A DNA stretch of 64,000 nucleotides, from positions 1-64,000 of the forward strand of contig CACWOH010000011.1 of the NCBI GenBank assembly GCA_902762435.1, read 5' to 3'. This DNA is from an uncultured Bacteroidia bacterium. Its GTDB lineage: Bacteria > Bacteroidota > Bacteroidia > Bacteroidales > UBA932. Within the stretch, counting starts at the first letter, position 1. Every line of letters starts with the position of its first letter. The position numbers and the translations under genes are program-made. The notes beneath the pieces are model-generated. The model was not told the DNA's origin, ran no database searches, and saw only the letters and a program-made list of their open reading frames with translations. Positions 35,496 to 44,112 of this stretch are shown here, piece after piece.

Positions 35496-38400
35496 GCATC
35501 TACCGTTCCGCGGTCGAGCATCCCGTGACGACCGCCCTGATCTTCATCGCCCTCGCGATCCTGGGCCTGTTCTCCCTGAGCCGGACGTCCATCGCCCAGT
35601 TCCCGGAGTTCGACTCCAACACGATCATGGTGATGGCCTCCTATCAGGGCGCGAACGCACAGGAAGTCGAGACCAACCTCACCAAGGTCCTGGAGAACGC
35701 CCTGAACGGCGTGGAGGACCTCAAGGAGCTGAACTCCCAGTCCAAGGAGAACATCTCCCTGCTGACCCTGACCTTCAATTACGGCGTGGACATCGAGGCC
35801 GCGACGAACAGCGTCCGCGACAAGCTGGATATGGTGAACGCGATGCTGCCCGACGGCGTGTCGAACCCCGTCATCTTCAAGTTCAGCGCCTCCGACATGC
35901 CGATCATGATGCTCTCCGCTACGGCGGAAGAGAGTCTCGCGGGCCTGGACAAGATCCTGGACGACAAACTGTCCACCCCGCTGGCCCGTGTCTCCGGCGT
36001 GGGTACGGTGTCCGTGAGCGGCGCGCCCAGCCGCGAGATCCAGGTGTATTGCGATCCCACCCGCCTGCAGGCTTACGGGCTGAGCATCAGCGCGATAGCC
36101 GGCGTCATTTCGGCGGAGAACCGTAACCTCCCTTCCGGCAACATCGACATCGGCTCCGAGACCTACACCCTGCGCGTGCAGAAGGAGTTCTCCGACCCGT
36201 CCGAACTGCTGGACATCGTCGTGGGCGCGATGAACGGCAAGGCCGTGTACCTGCGCGACGTGGCGACCGTCAGCGACGGGCAGCAGGAGCGCGAGCAGGA
36301 ATCCTACACCAACGGCCGGCGCGCCGCCCGCATCGTTATCCAGAAACAGAGCGACGCCAATACGGTGAACGTCATCAAGGGCGTCAAGAAGCAGCTGGCG
36401 CAGATCGAGAAGACGCTGCCTTCCGACGTGAAGATCACGACAATCGTGGACGGCTCCCGCGAGATCATCAACACGATCCGCACCCTCATCGAAACCATCA
36501 TCATCACCTTCCTGGTGGTGATGCTCGTGGTCTTCCTCTTCCTCGGGAACTGGAAGTCCACCTTCATCATCGTCCTGTCCATCCCGCTGGCCCTGCTGGC
36601 TTCGCTGATGTACCTGTACGCCACCGGCAACACCCTGAACATCATCTCGATGTCCGCGCTCGCCATCGCCATCGGCATGGTGGTGGACGACGCCATCGTG
36701 GTGCTGGAGAACGTCTCGACGCACATCGCTCGCGGCGAGAAACCCAAGGAGGCGGCCGTGCACGGCACGGGCGAGGTGGGCATCTCCGTCATCGCTTCCA
36801 CGCTGACGATGCTCTGCGTGTTCCTGCCGCTGACGATGATCAACGGCATGGCCGGCATCATGTTCGCCCAGCTGGGCTGGATCGTCTCAATCATCATGAT
36901 CGTGTCCACGACCGCCGCCCTGACCTTCGTGCCGATGCTCTGCTCCCGCTGGCTCAAGCGCGACACGAAGCACGGCAAGCTGTACAATGCGGTCTTCGTG
37001 CCGATCAACCGCTTCATCGACAAAATCTCCCGCGGCTACGCCCACGTGATCCACTGGGCCACCAAGCGCCGCAAGCTGGTCATCCTCGCTTTCGGCGGCG
37101 TGTTCATCCTCGCGATGGTCCTGCTGATGCCCGGCCTGAAGACCGAATACTTCCCGCGCGGCGACTCCGAGCGCCTGACCGTTACCATCAACCTGCCGAT
37201 GGGCACGGCGCAGGACGTCACCCGCGGCGTGTACGAGCGCATCTACGCCGACATCACGGCGGCCGTCCCGGAGATCGAGACGATCAACGCCACCTTCGGC
37301 CAGGCCGACACCGACAATACCTTCGCGAGCATGCAGAGCAACGGCACGCACATCCTCTCGCTGAACATCAACATCGGCACCTCGAGCACACGCAAGCGTT
37401 CCTCGGCCGAGATCGCGGACGTGCTGCGCGGCATCTGCGCCGGCTATCCGGAAATCCGCCGGGCAATGGTGTCCGAGGGCATGGGCATGGGCGGCGCCTC
37501 CACCGTGGACGTGGAGGTGTACGGCTATGATTTCGGCCAGACGGACCAGGTTGCCCTGGAGCTGATGGAGAAGATGAAGCAGGAGCCTTCCTTCACCCAG
37601 GTCACCCTCAGCCGCGAGGAGTACACCCCGGAACTCCGGATGGACTTCGACCGTACCAAGCTGGCGCTCAACGGCTTGAACTCCACTACCGCCGCCTCCG
37701 CGTTCAGCGCCGCGATGAGCGGCACCGTGGCCTCGCTCTACCGCGAGGACGGTGAGGAATACAACATCCGCGTGCGCTATGCGCCGCAGTTCCGCTCCAG
37801 CGTGGAAGACATGGAGAACATCATCGTGACCACGCCTGCGGGCGCCACCGTCAAGATGAAGGAACTGGGCACCGTGGTCGAGGGACTCGTGCCGCCGACC
37901 ATCGAGCGCAAGGACCGCTCCCGCCTGATTACCGTCACCGGCATCGTGGCGAAGGGTGCCGCCCTGAGCGACGCCGTGGAGAGCTGCAACCGCATCATCG
38001 GCGGGATGGAGATCCCGTCCGAACTGTCCACGGTGATCGCCGGCGACTTCGAGGACCAGCAGGAGATGTTCGGGCAGATGCTCATGCTGATCGTCCTGAT
38101 GATCCTGCTCGTGTATATGGTGATGGCCTCGCAGTTCGAGTCGCTGATGGCCCCGTTCGTGATCATGTTCAGCGTTCCGTTCGCCCTGGTGGGCGTGATC
38201 CTGGGCCTGCGCATCAACGGCCTCGCGCTCGGCGTGATGTCCATCATCGGCATCATCATCCTGATCGGTATCGTGGTGAAGAACGGTATCGTGCTGATCG
38301 ACTACACGATCCTGTGCCGCGAGCGCGGGATGAACATCCGTGACGCCTCCACGACGGCGGCCAAGAGCCGCCTGCGGCCGATCCTCATGACCACGCTGAC

Positions 38401-38593
38401 CACGGTCCTGGGCATGCTCCCGATGGCCATCGGCACCGGCGAAGGGTCGGAGCTGTGGCGTTCGCTGGGTGTGACGGTGTGCTGGGGCCTGACGGTCTCG
38501 ACGCTCATCACCCTCGTGCTCATCCCGACGGTCTATTGTTCGTTCACCAGCCGGATGGAAAGAAGATCCGCTAAAAAGAAGAACCGGAAATGA
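35492..38593 (+). CDS. RND efflux transporter permease (AcrB/HAE1 family)
   Basis: A 1033-residue inner-membrane pump with the RND duplicated layout: a TM helix at each half start, two large periplasmic loops, and 12 TM helices in all. TM4 carries the proton-relay Asp pair in MVVDDAIVVLENV. The second half has IIILIGIVVKNGIVLIDYT and LRPILMTTLTTVLGMLPMAIG. Substrates of HAE1 pumps are drugs, bile acids or detergents; specificity cannot be read here. It is followed by a P-II-like protein gene that overlaps its stop (ATGA). Confidence 0.95.
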   Translation: MSIYRSAVEHPVTTALIFIALAILGLFSLSRTSIAQFPEFDSNTIMVMASYQGANAQEVETNLTKVLENALNGVEDLKELNSQSKENISLLTLTFNYGVDIEAATNSVRDKLDMVNAMLPDGVSNPVIFKFSASDMPIMMLSATAEESLAGLDKILDDKLSTPLARVSGVGTVSVSGAPSREIQVYCDPTRLQAYGLSISAIAGVISAENRNLPSGNIDIGSETYTLRVQKEFSDPSELLDIVVGAMNGKAVYLRDVATVSDGQQEREQESYTNGRRAARIVIQKQSDANTVNVIKGVKKQLAQIEKTLPSDVKITTIVDGSREIINTIRTLIETIIITFLVVMLVVFLFLGNWKSTFIIVLSIPLALLASLMYLYATGNTLNIISMSALAIAIGMVVDDAIVVLENVSTHIARGEKPKEAAVHGTGEVGISVIASTLTMLCVFLPLTMINGMAGIMFAQLGWIVSIIMIVSTTAALTFVPMLCSRWLKRDTKHGKLYNAVFVPINRFIDKISRGYAHVIHWATKRRKLVILAFGGVFILAMVLLMPGLKTEYFPRGDSERLTVTINLPMGTAQDVTRGVYERIYADITAAVPEIETINATFGQADTDNTFASMQSNGTHILSLNINIGTSSTRKRSSAEIADVLRGICAGYPEIRRAMVSEGMGMGGASTVDVEVYGYDFGQTDQVALELMEKMKQEPSFTQVTLSREEYTPELRMDFDRTKLALNGLNSTTAASAFSAAMSGTVASLYREDGEEYNIRVRYAPQFRSSVEDMENIIVTTPAGATVKMKELGTVVEGLVPPTIERKDRSRLITVTGIVAKGAALSDAVESCNRIIGGMEIPSELSTVIAGDFEDQQEMFGQMLMLIVLMILLVYMVMASQFESLMAPFVIMFSVPFALVGVILGLRINGLALGVMSIIGIIILIGIVVKNGIVLIDYTILCRERGMNIRDASTTAAKSRLRPILMTTLTTVLGMLPMAIGTGEGSELWRSLGVTVCWGLTVSTLITLVLIPTVYCSFTSRMERRSAKKKNRK

Positions 38594-38883
38594 AAGCGAT
38601 GTTCATCGCCTATAACCAGGCGTACAACGAAGAGATTGTAGAACTGCTCGCCGCCCACGGCCAGCGCGGATTCACCCGCTGGGAGAACGTGGAGGGCAAG
38701 GGAGACTTCAACGGGTTTCCCCGTTTCGGCAGCCACGCGTGGCCGGAAATGAACCACGCGCTGCTCGTGATGTGCAAGGACGAGAAGGTGGCTCCGCTGC
38801 TCGAGGCGCTGAAGGCCAAGGACAAGGAGGCGCCCGACCTCGGGCTCCGGGCCTTCGTCTGGGGTATTGAAACTTTCTATTAA
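38590..38883 (+). CDS. PG0541-type transporter-associated protein
   Basis: A 97-residue protein with the compact alpha/beta pattern of P-II-like domains. MKAMFIAYNQAYNEEIVELL starts strand 1 and helix 1, GFTRWENVEGKG matches the T-loop region, and HALLVMCKDEKVAPLLEALK is the second half. The PG0541 family is always found next to RND pumps in Bacteroidota and is presumed to regulate or sense for the pump. It has no TM segment or signal. Overlaps the pump stop by four bases. Confidence 0.85.
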   Translation: MKAMFIAYNQAYNEEIVELLAAHGQRGFTRWENVEGKGDFNGFPRFGSHAWPEMNHALLVMCKDEKVAPLLEALKAKDKEAPDLGLRAFVWGIETFY

Positions 38884-38888
38884 TTTAC

Positions 38889-38896
38889 TATCTTTG
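38889..38896 (+). promoter_or_regulatory. -7 element of thioredoxin gene
   Basis: TATCTTTG matches TAnnTTTG. It lies five bases after the PG0541-type gene stop and overlaps the start of the terminator hairpin at 38898-38926, so transcription initiation and upstream termination share this spot. Confidence 0.6.
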
Positions 38897-38897
38897 T

Positions 38898-38933
38898 ACC
38901 TGCCGTCCGGCTATCGGGCGGCAGGTAAATTTT
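38898..38933 (+). terminator. Hairpin terminator of RND efflux operon
   Basis: ACCTGCCG (38898-38905) pairs with CGGCAGGT (38919-38926), and CCG/CGG extends the stem around a five-base loop; a T-G pair separates the two blocks. The following AAATTTT is a weak U-tract. It probably ends the efflux operon, but since it overlaps the thioredoxin promoter it could also affect that gene's leader. Confidence 0.6.
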
Positions 38934-38941
38934 ACAGAATT

Positions 38942-39256
38942 ATGGAAGTAGTCATCAGTGAAAACAATATCGGAGAGGTCCTGGGTTCGCCCGTACCTGT
39001 CCTGATCGATTTCTGGGCCACCTGGTGCGGGCCCTGCCGCGTGCTTTCCCCCACCGTGGACGACGTGGCCGCCGAACTGGAGGGCCGTGCCGTCGTGGCC
39101 AAGTGCAACGTGGACGACTGCGAGGAGATCGCGGTCAGATACGGTATCCGCAACATCCCCACGCTCCTGTATTTCAAGGACGGGCAACTGGCTGACCGCA
39201 CGGTCGGCGTCGTGCCGAAACAGGAGATTATCGACCGTCTTGAGAAATTGATGTAA
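38942..39256 (+). CDS. trx: Thioredoxin
   Basis: A 104-residue thioredoxin with active site WCGPC in LIDFWATWCGPCRVLSP, the cis-Pro in IRNIPTLLYFKDG, and no signal peptide, so it is a cytoplasmic disulfide reductase. Met 38942 is chosen because the upstream in-frame codons run through the terminator and promoter. The barrel protein gene starts 19 bases after its stop. Confidence 0.96.
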   Translation: MEVVISENNIGEVLGSPVPVLIDFWATWCGPCRVLSPTVDDVAAELEGRAVVAKCNVDDCEEIAVRYGIRNIPTLLYFKDGQLADRTVGVVPKQEIIDRLEKLM

Positions 39257-39275
39257 CCTTTTTAACTTTTTGAAT

Positions 39276-39890
39276 ATGAAGAAATTAATCGTTATTGTCG
39301 CCGCTCTGCTCGTTGCTGTGAGCGCTCACGCCCAGCTCGGCGTCGTGGCCGGTATCACCTCTTCCAAGACGGACCTCAAGGCCGCGAAGGACGACGTGAA
39401 GAACATCAGCCTCTATCACGTGGGTCTGACCTACAAGATGGACTTCGGCCTGCTCGCCATCCAGCCTTCCCTCATCTACAATATGAAGGGTTCCAAGTTC
39501 TCCCTGCTCACGCCGGACACGCTCTACGACAACTTCGAGTACAAGACCGGTTATGTCGAGCTTCCCGTCCAGGTGCAGGCCGGTATCAACCTCGGACTGG
39601 CCCGTCTGTACGGCTTTGTGGAGCCGTTCCTCGGCTACGCCGTGACCAACCAGGTCTCGTTCGCCCAGGGCGAGCCCAAGAAGACGTGGGACAACATCAA
39701 GAGCAAGATGGAGTACGGTATCGGCGTGGGCGCCGGCGTCGAGCTGATCCAGCACGTCCAGGTGTCCGTCAAGTACTTCTGGAACATGGGTCAGATGTAC
39801 GGAAAGGATTTCAAGATTTCCGACTTCACGACGACCATGGCCGAGCAGAAGTGCACCGGTATCGCTGCATCCGTCGCCCTGCTCTTCTAA
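39276..39890 (+). CDS. Outer-membrane beta-barrel protein (PorT-like)
   Basis: A 204-residue secreted protein: signal peptide with VSAHAQ cleavage, then barrel strands typical of PF13568/PorT proteins (YHVGLTYKMDFGLLAIQPSLIYN; YVELPVQVQAGINLGLARLYGFVEPFLGY; ATG codon at 39276). It ends in VALLF with a terminal Phe. No function can be assigned. Likely co-transcribed with thioredoxin, as no perfect -7 element precedes it. Confidence 0.82.
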   Translation: MKKLIVIVAALLVAVSAHAQLGVVAGITSSKTDLKAAKDDVKNISLYHVGLTYKMDFGLLAIQPSLIYNMKGSKFSLLTPDTLYDNFEYKTGYVELPVQVQAGINLGLARLYGFVEPFLGYAVTNQVSFAQGEPKKTWDNIKSKMEYGIGVGAGVELIQHVQVSVKYFWNMGQMYGKDFKISDFTTTMAEQKCTGIAASVALLF

Positions 39891-39894
39891 TCTT

Positions 39895-40425
39895 ATGTCG
39901 GACAAACGGGCAGTCATCTATTGCTCGTCCAGTCGCGACATCGATCCGGCCTACAACAAAGCTGCGCGGCAGATTGTCCGCGCAGCTTGTTTGGCAGGAT
40001 ATGATATCGTGTCCGGAGGGTCCTGGCGCGGTACGATGGGCCACGTCTGCGACGAGGCGCTGGAACACGGCGTCCGCGTCATCGGCGTGCTGCCCCGTTT
40101 CATGAAGGGATTCGAGCACCCGCGCCTGACCGAAATCATCTGGACGGACCGGATGTCGGAACGCAAGGACGTGATGCGCGAGGGGACGACCCTGGCGATC
40201 GCGCTTCCCGGCGGCATCGGCACCCTGGACGAGGTTGCAGAAACTTACTGCCTTGCCAAGTTGGGCAAATATCCCGGCAAGGTGGTCATTTTCAATCCCG
40301 GGGGGTTCTACGACCCCTTCAAGCAGCAGCTGGACCTGTATGTTCAGCGGGGGATGATGGACGCGGAATCCCGCGCCCTCGTGCATTTCCCCGAAACGGT
40401 GGAAGAACTGGAAGCATTGTTGTGA
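39895..40425 (+). CDS. LOG family protein
   Basis: A 176-residue Rossmann-like protein with the LOG signature PGGIGTLDE and the preceding SGGSWRGTMG nucleotide-binding loop. Members hydrolyse nucleotide 5'-monophosphates to release a base (cytokinin-type activity); the in vivo role in Bacteroidota is unknown. The stop overlaps the GTG start of the polyprenyl synthetase by four bases. Confidence 0.9.
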   Translation: MSDKRAVIYCSSSRDIDPAYNKAARQIVRAACLAGYDIVSGGSWRGTMGHVCDEALEHGVRVIGVLPRFMKGFEHPRLTEIIWTDRMSERKDVMREGTTLAIALPGGIGTLDEVAETYCLAKLGKYPGKVVIFNPGGFYDPFKQQLDLYVQRGMMDAESRALVHFPETVEELEALL

Positions 40426-41390
40426 ACAGGCAGGAGATCATAGCCTATCTGGGAGCGGATTGGGACCGGGTACAGGCCCTGATCCGGGACGCGCTGCACT
40501 CCGACGTCGGCCTGCTGGAGCAGACCAACGGGCAGATCCTGTCGAATTCCGGCAAGCTGCTGCGTCCGCTGGTCTCCCTGCTGGTGTCCCGCTCCCTGGG
40601 AACCCCTTCGGAAGACAGCGTCCGTTTCGCCGCGGCGACGGAACTCCTGCACAATGCCACGCTCCTGCACGACGACGTCACCGACGGAAGCGCGCAGCGG
40701 CGCGGCCGCCCGACGGTCGCGGCCCTGCTCGGACCCTCCGCCGCCGTGCTGGTGGGGGATTTCTGGCTGGCCCGGGCGGTGGACCTGATCGTGGTCGCGG
40801 AGCACCGGGACGCCGCCATCCGGGTGTTTTCCCGCACGCTGACCGACCTGGCGGAAGGGGAGATGCTGCAACTGGAGAAGGCTTCCTCGGCCGATACCAC
40901 GGAACAGGACTACCTGCGCATCATCTATTGCAAGACAGCCTCCCTGTTCACCGCCGCCGCGCATACGGCGGCCGTGTCGGTGGACGCCCCGGAGCCCCTG
41001 GTCCGGGCCGCTTGCGCTTTCGCGGAGGCGTTCGGAACGGCCTTCCAGATCAAGGACGACATCCTGGACTACGCCGGGACGGACGCCCTGGGCAAACCGG
41101 TCGGCGTGGACCTGCGCGAGCGCAAGATCACCCTTCCGCTGCTGGGCGCCCTGGAGGGCTCGCCCCGCGCGGAGGAGATCCGCTCGATGGTCCGGCAGAT
41201 TCCGGAGCACCCGGAATATTGCGAAGAAATCCGCCGTTTCGTCCGCGAACGGGATGGCATCGGCCGGGCGGTCCGCAGCCTGGATGCCTGGGTGGACCGG
41301 GCACTCAGGGCGCTGGAGGCCTTCCCCGAAGGTCCGGCCCGGGACGCCCTTGCCGAACTGGCACGTTATAATATCTGGCGGGAAGTATGA
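40422..41390 (+). CDS. Polyprenyl diphosphate synthase
   Basis: A 322-residue trans-isoprenyl synthase with the first Asp-rich motif DDVTD in ATLLHDDVTDGS and the second in QIKDDILDY (DDxxD). The GKLLRPLVSLL start and the KTASLFTAA helix are typical. It likely makes the octaprenyl-type tail of menaquinone; chain length cannot be told from sequence. GTG start, overlapping the LOG gene; its stop overlaps the delta' start (ATGA). Confidence 0.92.
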   Translation: MNRQEIIAYLGADWDRVQALIRDALHSDVGLLEQTNGQILSNSGKLLRPLVSLLVSRSLGTPSEDSVRFAAATELLHNATLLHDDVTDGSAQRRGRPTVAALLGPSAAVLVGDFWLARAVDLIVVAEHRDAAIRVFSRTLTDLAEGEMLQLEKASSADTTEQDYLRIIYCKTASLFTAAAHTAAVSVDAPEPLVRAACAFAEAFGTAFQIKDDILDYAGTDALGKPVGVDLRERKITLPLLGALEGSPRAEEIRSMVRQIPEHPEYCEEIRRFVRERDGIGRAVRSLDAWVDRALRALEAFPEGPARDALAELARYNIWREV

Positions 41391-42370
41391 GGTTTGCGCA
41401 GTTGCAAGGCAATCCGGACGTGATCCGGGCGCTGGTCGGGATGGTGGATTCCGGCCGGGTGCCGCACGCGATCCTCTTCCACGAAGACGACGGCGGCGGG
41501 GCCTTCCCGCTCGCCCTGGCCTTCCTGCAGTACCTGTACTGCCGGCAGCGCAGCGGCGGGGATTCCTGCGGCAGCTGCCCTTCCTGCGGCAAGATTGCCA
41601 AACTGATCCATCCGGACGTGCACTTCGTCTTCCCGACGGCCGCCGGATGCCTGTCGGAGCAGTATATGGAACCGTTGCGGCGCCTGGTCGCGCAGAATCC
41701 GCGGTTCCGGGAAGCGGAACTGCTGGAGGCGCTGGGCATCGAAGGCAAGAGCCCGATGATCGCGGTCTCCGAGGCGCGCCGCCTGCTCGAGAAACTGTCG
41801 TTGAGCGCCCTGGAGGGCGGCTACCGCGCGGTGGTGATCTACCTGCCGGAGCGGATGAACGCCGAGGCGGCGAACCGCCTGCTCAAGATGATCGAGGAAC
41901 CGCCCCTGCAGACGCAGTTCCTGCTGATCGCACACCAGCCGGAGAAAGTGTTGACGACGATTTCGTCCCGTTGCCAGCGCATCCGGATCCAAAGCGGCGG
42001 CGCGGCCCCGGAAGCGGAGTTCGCGGACGCCGCCCTGATGGACGAACTGATGGCGTCCCTGCTCGCCAAGGACCTCCTCGGGGCCCTCGACGTGGCGGAC
42101 CGGATCGCCTCCCTGCCTTCGCGCGAGAGCGCAAAGGCCTTCTGCGCCCACGCGGCGGAGCGTCTGCGCCAGGTCTTCCTCGTCCAGCAGGGAGTCCGGC
42201 TGTCCGGCGAGGTGTCGCCGGAGGCGCAGCGATGGGCCGGACAATGCCGCAAGACCTTTCCGCGCGAAGCCCTGGCGGTGCTGGACCGCGCGCAGACCCT
42301 GATCGGCCGCAATGTGAACCTGAAGATCCTCTTCGCGGACATGGCCGACCGAATGTATTTACTGATATGA
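41387..42370 (+). CDS. holB: DNA polymerase III delta' subunit
   Basis: A 327-residue clamp-loader protein. It has the zinc-binding Cys set (CRQRSGGDSCGSCPSCGKI) at about residues 48-65, the HPDVHFVFP and VVIYLPERMNAEAANRLLKMIEEP blocks (SRC region follows as TISSRCQRI), and a helical C-terminal collar. The P-loop position has no functional Walker A, as is normal for delta'. ATGA overlaps at both ends. Confidence 0.9.
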   Translation: MRFAQLQGNPDVIRALVGMVDSGRVPHAILFHEDDGGGAFPLALAFLQYLYCRQRSGGDSCGSCPSCGKIAKLIHPDVHFVFPTAAGCLSEQYMEPLRRLVAQNPRFREAELLEALGIEGKSPMIAVSEARRLLEKLSLSALEGGYRAVVIYLPERMNAEAANRLLKMIEEPPLQTQFLLIAHQPEKVLTTISSRCQRIRIQSGGAAPEAEFADAALMDELMASLLAKDLLGALDVADRIASLPSRESAKAFCAHAAERLRQVFLVQQGVRLSGEVSPEAQRWAGQCRKTFPREALAVLDRAQTLIGRNVNLKILFADMADRMYLLI

Positions 42371-43683
42371 CGACGAACGAATCCATCCAATACGATTGCT
42401 TCCGCGGCTGCGTGGTCACGCACGAGGAGCAGACGGGCGAGACCCGCTGCACCTACCGTGCGGGCTGCTGCAAGCTCGGCGACTATAACTGGCTGAAGGA
42501 CGCTTCGGACGGGACCTACCGGAACCTCTTCGAGGTGCGCTTCAAGAACACGCGCAAGGGCTTCTATGTCAACGACTCGCCCCAGAACGTGCGCCTCGGC
42601 GACCTGGTGGTCGTGGAGGCCGTGACGGGCCAGGACCTCGGCATCGTGACGCTCGAGGGCCCGATCGTGGGGCGCCAGATGCGCAGCCGGGGCATCGATC
42701 CGGAGACGGCCCAGCTACGGAAGATCTACCGCAGGGCCCGCCAGAGCGACATCGAGAAGTGGCAGGAGGCCATCGCCCGCGAGCAGGACACGATGATCAA
42801 GGCGCGCCGGATCGCGGCGGAGATGGGCCTGGAGATGAAGATCGGGGACGTGGAGTTCCAGGGAGACGGCTCCAAGGCCATCTTCTACTACATCGCCGAC
42901 GGCCGTGTGGACTTCCGCCAGCTGATCAAGGTGTTCGCGGAGGAGTTCCGCATCCGCATCGAGATGAAGCAGATCGGCGCCCGCCAGGAGGCCGGCCTCA
43001 TCGGCGGCTTGGGCATCTGCGGCCGCGAGCTCTGCTGCGCCAACTATATCTCCTCTTTCCAGAGCATCTCCACCTCGGCGGCCCGCTGCCAGGACCTGTC
43101 GCTGAATCCGCAGAAACTGGCCGGCCAGTGCGGCAAGCTGAAGTGCTGCCTCAATTACGAGGTGGCGAACTACCTGGACGCCCAGTCCCGCATCCCGAAG
43201 GTCACCGAGCCGCTCCAGTTCGAGGACGGCCCCGCGTTCCTGCGCAAGACGGACATCCTCCGGGAGGTGATGTATTTCTCGTACGACAAGTCCTCCGACG
43301 CCGAGCTGTTCGCCCTGGACGCCGCCGACGTGTGGGACATCATCGACATGAACCGCGCCGGCCAGAAGCCGGAGTCGCTGCGCACCGAGCCGGAACCCTT
43401 CGTCCCGGAGTTCGTGACGGCGGTGGGCGACGACAGCATCAGCCGCTTCGACGCCCCGAAGCGCAAGCGTTCCCGCGGCGGCAGGAACCGCGGCAAGGGG
43501 CGCGGTGCCCAGGGGACGCGGGAAGAGAAACCCGCCGCCCGGAATGCCGACGCCCAGAATACCGCCGCCCGGCAGGACCGTCCGGCCGGGGACAGGCAGG
43601 ACAAGGGGCAGTGCGGCGGGCGCGGCCGGGGCCGTCAGGGTGGCGGCCGCGGCGAGCGGAAACCGCAGAATCCTTCCGAATAG
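42367..43683 (+). CDS. PSP1-domain protein, RicT-like
   Basis: A 438-residue protein. The PSP1 domain (about residues 25-290) includes KLGDYNWLKD near the start, LGDLVVVEAVTGQDLGIV, and the Cys-rich block LGICGRELCCANYISSF ... GQCGKLKCCLNYE, as in RicT (YaaT), which binds [4Fe-4S] in a complex affecting mRNA processing in Bacillus. The C-terminal ~75 residues are a basic RG-rich tail (KRKRSRGGRNRGKGRG and later RGRGRQGGGRGERK) that suggests RNA binding. Order holB-ricT-gldH is typical of Bacteroidota. RicA and RicF homologues are not here. Confidence 0.88.
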   Translation: MTTNESIQYDCFRGCVVTHEEQTGETRCTYRAGCCKLGDYNWLKDASDGTYRNLFEVRFKNTRKGFYVNDSPQNVRLGDLVVVEAVTGQDLGIVTLEGPIVGRQMRSRGIDPETAQLRKIYRRARQSDIEKWQEAIAREQDTMIKARRIAAEMGLEMKIGDVEFQGDGSKAIFYYIADGRVDFRQLIKVFAEEFRIRIEMKQIGARQEAGLIGGLGICGRELCCANYISSFQSISTSAARCQDLSLNPQKLAGQCGKLKCCLNYEVANYLDAQSRIPKVTEPLQFEDGPAFLRKTDILREVMYFSYDKSSDAELFALDAADVWDIIDMNRAGQKPESLRTEPEPFVPEFVTAVGDDSISRFDAPKRKRSRGGRNRGKGRGAQGTREEKPAARNADAQNTAARQDRPAGDRQDKGQCGGRGRGRQGGGRGERKPQNPSE

Positions 43684-44112
43684 ATGCGCCGGCGGGGCTT
43701 GTGGCTGACCGTGACGGCGCTGGCCTGCGCTTTCTCGCTGCAGGCCTGCCGGGAACCGGACGGGAACGAGACCTTCCTCCGGCAGGATGCCGCGCGCGAC
43801 GGCGTCTATGTCTATACCCTGCCGCTCACGGACACCACGGCGGCCTATGATTTCTGGTTTTACAGCCGTACGCGCCGCCATACAGTGGAGGACCTTCAGT
43901 TGAACGTGCAGTGGCTGGCGCCTTCCGGCGACGCCTTTTCCGAGACGGTGTATATGCGCAGCGTGGGGCCCCGCGGGTCGCGGGAGCTTTACCGCAGCGC
44001 CGTCGTTCCCGCCCAGGCGGGCGACTGGCAGCTGAGCGTGCGGCCCGTCGGCGCGGAGGGGGAGCTGCTGGGATGGGGCGTTGTTTATAAGAAACGGGAT
44101 GGGACACGATAA
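43684..44112 (+). CDS. gldH: GldH-type lipoprotein
   Basis: A 142-residue protein with a lipoprotein signal (FSLQACREPD; Cys at about 22) and the GldH pattern YDFWFYSRTRRHTVEDL plus GDWQLSVRPVG. GldH was found as a gliding/type IX-related gene in Flavobacterium, but is widespread in non-gliding Bacteroidales. Neighbours conform to the usual PSP1-gldH arrangement. It starts right after the RicT-like stop and overlaps trmB by 14 bases. Confidence 0.85.
   Translation: MRRRGLWLTVTALACAFSLQACREPDGNETFLRQDAARDGVYVYTLPLTDTTAAYDFWFYSRTRRHTVEDLQLNVQWLAPSGDAFSETVYMRSVGPRGSRELYRSAVVPAQAGDWQLSVRPVGAEGELLGWGVVYKKRDGTR

Noticed and set aside
32067..38883. A polysaccharide utilisation locus or SusCD-like system near the envelope genes
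   Set aside because: No TonB-dependent receptor, SusD-like lipoprotein or glycoside hydrolase was found; the genes are a standard RND efflux operon.
41254..43683. One long frame joining part of the polyprenyl synthase region, holB and the PSP1 gene
   Set aside because: The part before 42367 is an out-of-frame reading of holB; the PSP1 protein starts at 42367 with an ATGA overlap.
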